A stretch of 16,303 nt of DNA from Cylindrodendrum hubeiense (Eukaryota > Ascomycota > Sordariomycetes > Hypocreales > Nectriaceae). The stretch covers positions 1 to 16,303 of the forward strand of contig JAANBB010000672.1 in assembly GCA_014621425.1 (NCBI GenBank), written 5' to 3'. Below the pieces are notes generated by a model. That model was not told the origin of the DNA, did no database searches, and saw only the letters and a list, made by a program, of their open reading frames with translations. Positions 8,628 through 16,303 of the stretch are shown one piece after another (position 1 is the first letter of the stretch; every line of letters starts with the position of its first letter). A program made the translations under genes and the position numbers.

Positions 8628-8978
8628 GCACTCGGACATCAGGTGCCGACAAGGGAACCAACCAACCGGCTCTTCCGCATCAGCGCTTACCATGACAGCG
8701 GTACCATCCACGACTCGTCGAAATACGAGCCCACTTCTGTGACATGACCGAGCTTCGCTACCCTGTTTGCACTGCCGACGCTTTTTTGGGACGGCATTGT
8801 TGGAAGGATTCTCAGTCCCATGTTTATCTATCTGGGGGCGGGGGCGGCTAATATGGGCACTGCCGCGTTTCAGGTTTCGCAGGATTGGGGCTTTGCACGT
8901 CTCGTCTTGGAAGACCGACAGACTGGATGGATGGGTCAGTGCAAATGTTACGTATCATATAGAGAGACTCGAGGTTGA
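8628..8978 (+). pseudogene. Possible relic of a coding sequence interrupted by TGA
   Basis: One plus-strand frame reads with protein-like composition on both sides of a TGA at 8745-8747. Before it come segments such as AYHDSGTIHDSSKYEPTSV. After it come 76 open codons, starting PSFATLFALPTLFWDG and including a hydrophobic IYLGAGAANMGTAAF. There is no good start codon, no family match that I recognise, and a competing frame overlaps it. The TGA could be a mutated CGA. This may be chance; confidence is low. Confidence 0.2.
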
Positions 8979-9748
8979 CAGTCCGGGGTTAAAGAACCAA
9001 ACAGGGAAAGGAAAAAGAAAAGGTGATAAAAAAGGTGGGCTGATGGAGACAGGAGAAATCAATAGTATCAACCTTGCTAAGTGCATCGGAGATGCAAGCC
9101 ACCAGACCAACCGTTTGTCAAATGTTATTTTAAATTTCTCCAAGGCCAAGGACTCGGCAGCTGCTGGAGACAGCGACGAGTAAGAATGAGTTCATGCCCG
9201 AAGCAGCAGGGTTCAAGGGCGTTCCCGCTGCACAGGCCGTGGGAAGAGTGAAACTTCTATCAAGTTGTTGCCATGTTTGGGATGATACCCAATAGCGGTT
9301 AAGACGGTCTAGCTAGACTGGGCAGATGGCGCTCATGGCCTGTTATCTGGGACCCTGGCATGCTGTCCCCTTTGAGAATAAGATAATACAGATGCAACGT
9401 GACGATTTCAGACTGAGCCAAGGCCGCCTCGAGAGGGGAAGACATTTGAACTGGGCTCAAAGAAGGCCCCCAGTCTCCAGTAGTTCAGCCCTGTTGTGAC
9501 CCTGTCCTTGAAAAAGAGGCGCTTGAACTGGACTCACACCACTCGACACCTATCCGTACTTCCGCACTGGACACTGGATGGAGATGCCTCGGCAAGACTC
9601 GGTGTCGATTGGGTGACGGGACTTGAAGGCTTTCAGCGGCCATGTGGCCTTGGTACGTGGCCGACCACGGCTTCAGGCGGGAAACAAGCTGTTGGCGTGC
9701 AGTTGACGCAGATTGGCGCTTGACAGCGGCCGGAAGAAGCCGCATGCA

Positions 9749-9776
9749 GATGTGCTGCATGATGCAATGCAGCATC
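9749..9776 (+). repeat. Short hairpin-forming inverted repeat
   Basis: GATG(TG)CTGCAT at 9749-9760 pairs with ATGCAGCATC at 9767-9776 around a six-base loop, with a two-base bulge. It is in non-coding DNA and no function is apparent. Confidence 0.6.
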
Positions 9777-9950
9777 GGCATATTAGCCCATTAGGCTATA
9801 CGATGCCAACTTGGCTCTTTAGACCTTCTGGCCCTTTGGTTAGTCTCCGAGATTGGTTTATTAAAGGCCGCCCTATGGGGAAGGCTACGTAAAGACGAAA
9901 GGGTCGGTTTAGTTGGTGAGAGCATGCCCACTCCAATTTGCAGGGGTCAA

Positions 9951-9984
9951 AAGTCCGCGTAAGGATACTGGTTGCCGCGGACTT
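9951..9984 (+). repeat. Perfect 9-base inverted repeat AAGTCCGCG / CGCGGACTT
   Basis: The two 9-base arms at 9951-9959 and 9976-9984 are exact reverse complements, separated by 16 bases. Each arm contains a CCG or CGG triplet in opposite orientation, the type of half-site used by Zn2Cys6 dimers. The nearest gene start is more than 2 kb away. Confidence 0.75.
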
Positions 9985-11019
9985 CTCCGTGACGTACTCG
10001 GTAGGGCCAGCTCCATCGTTGAAGAAAAAAATAAATACCTCCACCGCACTTACAGTAGTGTGCCAGGTGCCGGACTCACCAGAAGCCGGGTCCCCAAATT
10101 ACTCTGCCGGAGGGGAACGATTCGACGGGATTTAGCGCCGCCGGTGGCTCTCGCTTCTCTTTTCATTGCCCTGCGGCATCCAAGTCGTCGTGCGTCGTGC
10201 GTCGCGGGGCCATGTGGCAGTCCCGATTCGGCGGAATGGTAGATATCCCTGGCGAGCGGCCGGGCCACGATCGCGTTTCCGGTGGGTGGGTTGGCGCGCC
10301 CGCCACTCGACAGGGCCGTCGCGGTGGACGAGCTGGAGTGCCGGGGAATAGGCGTACTCGAGCGTATGGGAGCGGGGCGTCAAGAGGTTTGAGCCTACAA
10401 CGTAGTACGCGCGCGCCGGCGCTGAGGCGGGTCAACCGGCAATCCCATGCTGGTTCAGCTTGCGATGCAGACTTGGCGGACGGCCTACCGCTGCTCATGT
10501 CGTCATTCTTCCCCATCGCAGCACGCCCTTGCGCTCCTCCCCAGGCTGTTAATCGCGGTGCCCTGACGGTGCCCCTTGAAGGAGATATCGGAGCTAGTTT
10601 AGACAGTAGGCCCGAGAGCCGTCGCTGGGACCGTTGGCGCCATCATGACTGTTGGCCCCCACGCGGTGAAGTTGCGCGGAGGCGGCACGGAGGTCAAGGA
10701 GGGTTGCAATGTTACAACTTGTCTGGTTGTCAAGTTTGTCGTAGCAGGAAGGACAATGCGCACAGCGGTACGCGTCCGACCGGCAGTGGGACGGGGGATT
10801 GCTGGGCCTAGAGGGAGGGCCCCTGGCCGATCGACTGATGGATGGTGGGAGTCTATGGGTCGTGTTGGGTTGGGGGTTTGATTGATGATGGCAAATGGAT
10901 CTCTCTGCCGCCTAGTCCGTGGCCTAGGGGACGGGGGAGGCGCTTTCATTACCATTGCCCAGGGACCATGGCCACACTTTTTTTATCGACCCTTGTCGTT
11001 CACTTCTATCTTGCTCTCT
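9985..11019. other. GC-rich non-coding stretch
   Basis: The region from about 10.1 to 10.9 kb is clearly GC-rich with many CpG steps. Open frames overlap on both strands (for example 10197-10811 plus, 10599-10955 minus), as GC-rich sequence tends to produce. None has a good start context, domain or splice structure. A short GTCGTGC repeat is at 10187-10204. No gene is called. Confidence 0.45.
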
Positions 11020-12213
11020 TCCTCCTCTTCCATTCGGCTTTGACGCTGCCGGACTTCCGCTTACTTGATAAATGATAACCAAGTGGCATCGTCTTGGCAA
11101 GTGGTGTCGTCTCTTCCCTCCTTTTTGCTCCTCTCTGCACCACGATTTCCCCCATGTCTAAGTGAGTCTTGCTCGTTGTCTGTTTTATCATCAGCATCAG
11201 CCCCCTCTCCTCACCCTCCTCCCCTCCAATACCCACCCAACCCTGCCCATGGCACCCATGCCAACCCTACTACGTACATCCCCATACCCATGCCCAATAT
11301 CCATAGTTCCTTGCTTGGACGGGCACAGTGGCCATGGTCCTGGGAATCCACCCTCGCCCATTGAGCATCACACGCCACCCACTTTGTCAAAAGACAGCCG
11401 CGCATACTGCTCACTCCCTCACCCGTTCACCCATTCACTCACACACCTGCCTCTCTCTATCTGCCTTGCCAATCTGTTCTGCCTTGCCGCCAACTTGACT
11501 TATTGAGCATCACCGCCCTCCTATTCGCTCGCTTCCCCTTGTCGTTTATTTCTATCTGCCGCGTCCCTCGCCATCTCTTCATCTCCCGAACCCCGTGACC
11601 CGGGCTCCCCCGCTGCTGTCTAATTCAGCCCGGTCCTAAGAGGCACAACCCCAAACACAACTCATACCTCAACCCGTCTCTATTTAGTCCTTCTTTCTCC
11701 TCATCTACCGGACAGCTGTCGTCTTATTCCCTTCCTCTCCGTCATCAGCGAGCAGAGATCCAGCGCCCTATCGCCACTCCCTGAGCTCCACACTCGCGCT
11801 TTTGCCAAGGCGCGTAGTGCTAACTTGTCCACCAAAGTTCACCGAGACAGGCCGCTAAGGAACCAACAACTCACCCACTATTCACCCGCACTTTATATTC
11901 CATCTCCGCCAAACACTTTTGTTCCTCAGCCATTGCCGCAAGCGAGTGTATGCACAGGCTATCTCACCAGGCCGAGCGCCGCTGACGCAACCGAGCCAGT
12001 TTCCGTTTCCTTCTAAGCTTCGTGGGTGCTTGAAAGGCGCTTCATCCGATCATCTACTGGATCACATCGTTTGTTGACCGGCTTGTTGGTTGCTGGGCTG
12101 TTTGAAGTTGAGTTTGATCGCGCATCGTAGTACAGCGTTTGAGGTGAGCTGAGTGCCGAACTGCACGGCAGTTGTATGGACGTGCAGGACGCAGGCAGGG
12201 ACTTTGAGGCAAC
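11020..12213 (+). promoter_or_regulatory. Pyrimidine-rich upstream region of the zinc-cluster regulator
   Basis: The plus strand from about 11.0 to 11.9 kb is strongly enriched in C and T (many CTCTTCC, CCTCC and CACTC runs). This is typical of fungal promoters and long 5' leaders. A CCAAT pentamer occurs near 11470. No TATA box stands out. It precedes the regulator gene by up to 1.2 kb, so the gene may have a long leader, possibly with further non-coding exons. Open frames here (such as 11162-11506) read through low-complexity sequence and are not called. Confidence 0.4.
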
Positions 12214-14611
12214 ATGGAGATTCAGTTTTCCATCCCGCTCACTGTCAACCGCACTGCCAACGCTGCCAGGTACGTCGCAGTTCCCATCCGCGAGTTGGTT
12301 GGTCTCTTGTAAAGGTGGATGAAGCTGACTGAAAGCACCTTGTCGCAACAGCGCGCCAGTAGAATCCGGCCGGTCAGCAGGCGCTGCAGCAGCGAGAGGT
12401 GGGACCCATCGATTTGCCCTCGAAACGAGGACAAGACATACCCGACGCAGTTCCACGCGAGCGCGTACGGGATGTAGTACTTGTAAGTCTTGTAGCTACT
12501 GTATTGATATGGCTGAACCTGTTGCTGACTGAGTGTGCAGGCAAGTGAGTATTGCCATCATCAACCTAGCCAGCTGCTCCTTGGGAAATGGACATTGTCG
12601 ACGACGACAACAACTAGGCCGCGAGATAAGGACCCGTACTAATACCCTGGGCCACAGGAAGCGACATGTCAAGTGTGACGAAACCAAACCGTCATGTCTC
12701 AACTGCATGAAATGGCGAGGCTATTGCGACGGCTACACCGAGTCTTCCGATAGTCAGCCGTCTCGTTCTGAGACTCCCGCAAAATCCACCCCCAACAAGG
12801 CCAACTCGAGCGCCAAGCTCATCCACACGAAGAAAGCTTCCCTTATGCTCGAAGAACCAGCACTAAACACCATCTGCTTCACCAATAGCGAACAACGCGC
12901 CTATTTTGACGAGTGGTCATCCCTTTCGGTCCAGTTCCTCAGCGGCGGCCTGGGCCAATCGCGACTATGGACCACAACGATGCCCCAGCTCACGCTGCAA
13001 GAGCCGACTCTACGATACGCCGCGATGGCCGTTGGAGCCTTGCGCAAGGCTGCCTTCGATGTCGAATCTGGAGTAAGCTCTCCGGGAGGTGACCTTATGG
13101 ATAACAAGCACTCCCTGAACGCCATCGTCTACTATTGCGAGGCCCTGCGGATGCAATCGAAGGCGAAGGTAACCAAGGAGAGTTTACGAACGGCCATGTT
13201 ATCGTCTTTGCTGTTTATTTGCTTCGAAGCCCAGCGAGGTAACATTCCTGCTGCCCTCAAGCACGTCATCCACGGCTTCAGCATGCTCAATGAGCTCTCG
13301 GCCTGCACCGAAAAGGCACCAGATCTCGTGAGAATCGCTCCTGCACCACCCGCATTAGTACAGGAGATTTTGGAATGCTACAGACCCTTGGAACTACAGT
13401 CGCGCTCCTTCATGGGCTCGTACAAGAAGTTCTTTTTTCCTCCGAAGCAACCACCGCGACCTCAATCTCACGATTCCTCTGTGCCTCTCGCTCCGAGTCC
13501 CACCGGTCCCGCAGGTCCCCCAGCCTCAAGTCCCGGGAGTCAACCAGGATCCCCATGGCGAGGTGCTCCTCCACCTAAGCAGCCGCCTACTGGTCTACCG
13601 AGTCCGCAGAGCCAAGCGAGCCCACGCAGCCAGACCGAGCAACAGACACCTCCAAGAGGACCCCCGCAACGACCACCGGGCATCGCACCATTCACTAAGC
13701 ATTCACCCTATTTCCGACCCAAGCTTACTAACATCACCAAGCTCGAGGAGCTGCCACCTATTTTTAAGACATTGGGTGAGGCGCATGGTTACTGGGCTCT
13801 GTTGCAGAGACAGATGGTTCAGTACATCCCGCTATTGACCGCCACGACAGCACGGCTTGCCTTGACACAGGTAGCAGACCTTGAAGAACTTGAGGTGAGG
13901 CTTTCAAGTGTCAGGCAACATCCAGGAATTGCCAAATTCGTTGAGGAGTCGAGGTATTGGCTCCAGAGGTGGTCTGATGCCTTTGATCCCTTACTACAGG
14001 CAACCACGAATAATCGACATGCCAACATGGGTCCTTACCTCCAGGCCATCAATCTCCGGATTGAGTACCTCATCCTATATGTATACACCGCTATGCCTCG
14101 ATTTTCCAGTCTCGAGGTAGCACAATCACTTACACCTCAATACCACGAAATCAATGTTATTGGCGAAACGCTGATCTCAAATCGGCCCAACTGTGGCTTT
14201 TCGATGGATTCTGGGTGGACATGGCCTGTGTTCGTCTCTGCTTTTGGATGTCGAGATCCCAAAGTCAGAAACGAAGCGATTCGAATACTTCATCAGTACC
14301 CAATCCGCAACGCCCTGCGCGACAGCCGCATTTTTAAGGCGATTGCGCTGAAAAACCGTGAGGTTGAGGCCATGGTTGAGAGAGATGGAGGGGACCCAAA
14401 CTACCAGTGGTTACTACTGCGGAGGCGAGAGCTTGTGTTTGAAGACTTGGGATCGAGCGTCATTTTGCGGTCAGCTCAGAAAAACTATGAGACGGGTCAA
14501 TGGGAGCTGGTTGAAGAAGTGGCACTGTTTTCAGTGGGGCCTGACGATCAACTCGACTGGCACCGGCAGCCTATTTCACCATCACTTTCTATTCTTTCAG
14601 GAGTCTGTTAA
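12214..14611 (+). CDS. Zn2Cys6 fungal transcription factor with C-terminal regulatory domain
   Basis: This is a nuclear DNA-binding regulator of unknown target. The favoured model joins 12214-12269, 12352-12482, 12541-12544 and 12658-14611 (714 residues). The ATG has a good context (AACATGG) and follows an in-frame TGA at 12205. The N-terminus (about 20-59) is Arg/Ala-rich. The zinc cluster spans residues 60-87 with spacing C-X2-C-X6-C-X6-C-X2-C-X6-C (Cys 60, 63, 70, 77, 80, 87), exactly the family pattern. A basic/Ser linker follows. From about residue 135 the sequence resembles the fungal-specific regulatory domain of the PF11951/DUF3468 type, with motifs such as LRYAAMAVGALRKAAF and LLFICFEAQRGN. 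A Pro/Ser/Gln-rich insert at about 324-410 separates its two halves. The long downstream exon contains only the last four Cys; the first two come from the upstream exons. No neighbouring metabolic cluster reveals its targets. Confidence 0.88.
12270..12351 (+). other. Intron 1 of the zinc-cluster regulator
   Basis: The donor is GTACGT at 12270, branch site GCTGACT near 12324-12330 and acceptor CAG ending at 12351 (82 bases). It joins MEIQFSIPLTVNRTANAA to the frame that encodes the first two cluster cysteines, completing a split AGC codon. The next CAG (12359) would break the frame. Confidence 0.78.
12483..12540 (+). other. Intron 2 of the zinc-cluster regulator
   Basis: The donor is a perfect GTAAGT at 12483, the branch site GCTGACT is near 12523-12529 and the acceptor CAG ends at 12540 (58 bases). 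It splits the codon of the second cluster cysteine (T|GC). Confidence 0.6.
12541..12544 (+). other. Four-nucleotide micro-exon GCAA
   Basis: Only four bases lie between a CAG acceptor (12540) and a perfect GTGAGT donor (12545). Used as an exon, GCAA completes TGC (Cys63) and starts AAG (Lys64), restoring C-X2-C-X6-C exactly. Skipping it would join T to GA and create a TGA stop inside the zinc cluster. A weak donor GTCTTG at 12487 with direct joining to 12658 would give the same residues without this exon. Confidence 0.6.
12545..12657 (+). other. Intron 3 of the zinc-cluster regulator
   Basis: The donor is GTGAGT at 12545, with an excellent branch site TACTAATA near 12638-12645 and a CAG acceptor ending at 12657 (113 bases). 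The following exon starts in the frame KRHVKCDETKPSC. The sequence before 12658 in that frame has no zinc-cluster character, so the intron end is firm. Confidence 0.85.
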
Positions 14612-15978
14612 GGAGAGTTGGATATACCGCGGAGTTGATTAACGGAAACGACGATGTGGCAATGTGGAATATGCCAAGATGAAGAGGGGCGTTGACGCCA
14701 AAGAGAGGACACGCTTAACGAACGCTTTATTGTTACTATTGCCAAGCTTTTGGGCTTCTGGGACTGTAGGATACAAACGGCGTTATAACGGGCACAGAGG
14801 GTGATGGACACGCCGCTGTGAGGTTGTGAGGTACGGGTGTAGAAGATACCGGTCGGAATACGATATACGAATGGCACATACTTAAGAGTGCTGATATTTA
14901 AACCCCTATCTACTTGTCTTTTATAAGATTAACACATCATCTCGTGTGGCATTTACAAACCCTTACTTGCCTCTCGGGAAACACCAATAACCCTCTGGCT
15001 AATTGAGGCTCTTGAAAGCGACTGGGTCGTCTTGTGTCAGCGTCGCCCGGTTTTGCTCCGCCGCACCACATTTGCGCCGTCTCATTAAGATCATTCGTGA
15101 AGTCACCCAACGCCAGACGTCTAACCTTGGGCTGCAGTAACCCTCTGCCACTAGCCTTTGCTGCTGCCGTTTGCCATCACACAGGGCGTTGAGCGATCTC
15201 CTGAAGGCTCGACAGTGGCAGTGCGCGCTATATCTTGGAGGAGGCAAATATGTTGACGAGGTTGTCCAAATATGTAAGTCTCAGGGCCGACCCCTTGCCT
15301 CCCCAGCGTTAGCGATACTACAGTAATAGTGCATATACTATTTGTTTGATGGCAAGCAAACGGCATGTTTTATTTGCAGCTCTCTGGTAAGATTCTAAGC
15401 TGATGCTTGGGAGAATAGGACTCACTTGGGGCCCAAGACTACATATGGGTAGAGCCAAATTCCATGTGGATATGGGTCCAGGGGGATGATACATTGCCAG
15501 TGATATTGTTCTGAGGGGAGGTTGAACCAAGATGAAGCCCAGGGAAAGCCTCTGCGGGAGGCTAGGGCAAACACCCGGGATCAAACGCTGCAGCTTCCCG
15601 CTTGTTTTTAATTCCATGGTCTTCTCTGCTGTTCTCCATACAGTCCGAGTTCTAGCGTTGAGCCCTTTTCTGGGCGGTCTAAGAGAAATGAGAGTGGCCT
15701 AATGGCGAGGTTCCCCATCAAGAAGGGTATCCGCGCCGCGCAAGGGTGTTACTGAAGCCGTCTGCGGCCCGCGCAACAACAACATGACAAACGCTCTGGA
15801 TTCCAGCATGTTCTGAAATGCACCTCCGTATTTTATTTCAGATAGGGACTTCATGTGACCCTGCCATAAAAAGCCACACTCGCTACCCCTCAACACCATG
15901 AGAATCGTCCTCCTGACACACTGGGTTTCCAGGGCGTAGTCGGGCAACCACCGCCGGGTTCAGCTCCAATATCCAGAC
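14612..15978. other. Region downstream of the zinc-cluster regulator
   Basis: About 1.4 kb without a convincing gene. The left part should be the 3' untranslated region of the regulator. Minus-strand frames at 14999-15247, 15318-15617 and 15699-15947 have no recognisable domain and no good start or splice context. No RNA gene was recognised. Confidence 0.45.
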
Positions 15979-16303
15979 CTACTTCACCCACAGCCGCTCA
16001 CCATAATTTCCCATACGACATAAATCTCTTGATTCTGGCACAGCAAGAAGGAGCTTCTCATATCTGGTGGTGAACTCTCCGACCGATTGTCGCATCTCAA
16101 CATTTTGCCAGGAGTATCCGGAGAGACTGCTTGACAGCCGTCCCTTCCAACAAAGGATCAACAGTCGCATTCCCCCCGACTTGAGTTTCCCATTCATGAA
16201 CCCACAAATTGATGTTATCTCCCTGGGCGGTTTCGAGCAACCGGGGGCCTGCCGCCAAACACCTACCGCTGGCAGCTGCCTCGCAGCTGGCAACGGTGAG
16301 TTT
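15979..16303 (-). other. Open minus-strand frame at the window edge, faintly Gag-like
   Basis: The frame is open from the window edge to a stop at 15979-15981. Its only candidate start inside the window is a TTG at 16293, so if real it is partial. The stretch MRQSVGEFTTRYEKLL resembles the part of Ty3/Gypsy Gag proteins where a short acidic/Gln-rich helix is followed by a T-R-[FY] motif. No zinc knuckle, protease, polymerase or terminal repeat is visible. It may be a decayed retroelement fragment, an exon of a gene outside the window, or chance. Confidence 0.2.

Larger units (their letters stand above)
8455..9950. other. Non-coding stretch downstream of the hydrophilic-protein gene
   Basis: About 1.5 kb with no intact gene I can support. 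It includes the 3' untranslated region of the preceding gene, a possible coding relic at 8628-8978 and an overlapping plus-strand frame (8767-9183, starting at TTG) that ends in a hydrophilic Lys/Asp-rich tail. A hairpin-forming sequence is at 9749-9776. Confidence 0.45.

Noticed and set aside
10197..10811. Plus-strand frame of 204 codons
   Set aside because: It begins at GTG in the most GC-rich part of the window, where stop codons are rare; composition is Arg/Gly-rich with no recognisable domain.
12533..12657. Start of the zinc-cluster regulator at 12533
   Set aside because: This start is not an ATG and would lose the first two cysteines of the zinc cluster; the sequence there has clear intron signals, and upstream exons restore the complete motif.
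15690..15760. tRNA-like segment (GTGGCCTAATGGCGAGG)
   Set aside because: It resembles a D-arm, but no matching T-arm, anticodon arm or acceptor stem could be found.

Overview
The window is nuclear DNA of a filamentous ascomycete, most likely a Sordariomycete. Evidence: short introns (52-113 bases) with GTRNGT donors and CTRAY branch points, pyrimidine-rich leaders, moderately GC-rich coding sequence, a fungus-only Zn2Cys6 regulator and a BtgC-type membrane glucanase of filamentous fungi. The species cannot be named from this sequence. No tRNA, rRNA, CRISPR array or intact transposon was seen.

Layout: (1) 1-907, a small spliced plus-strand gene for an unrecognised protein with a C-terminal coiled coil. 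(2) 908-1654, a convergent spacer with a 14-base minisatellite just after the first gene. (3) 1655-3842, minus strand: a two-exon gene for a 711-residue type II membrane glycoside hydrolase family 17 endo-1,3-beta-glucanase (BtgC type), a cell-wall enzyme. (4) 3843-7859, about 4 kb of mostly non-coding DNA with short tandem duplications; its right end looks like a promoter with CRE/bZIP-like octamers and a TATA-like box. (5) 7860-8454, plus strand: a two-exon gene for a 179-residue, cysteine-free, glycine-rich, hydrophilic orphan protein. (6) 8455-12213, about 3.8 kb without a convincing intact gene; it holds a possible coding relic near 8.7-9.0 kb, a GC-rich patch, inverted repeats and a long pyrimidine-rich stretch leading into the next gene. 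(7) 12214-14611, plus strand: a Zn2Cys6 transcription factor of about 714 residues. Its zinc cluster is split over three introns; the best reconstruction needs a 4-nucleotide micro-exon, although one alternative splice gives the same protein. (8) 14612-16303, no convincing gene, with an open minus-strand frame at the window edge that faintly resembles retrotransposon Gag.

The four genes do not form a cluster or pathway. They look like independent loci: cell-wall remodelling, a putative stress-type hydrophilic protein, a regulator and an orphan. The most notable features are the micro-exon in the transcription factor and the octamer cluster with an inverted repeat in front of the hydrophilic orphan gene.
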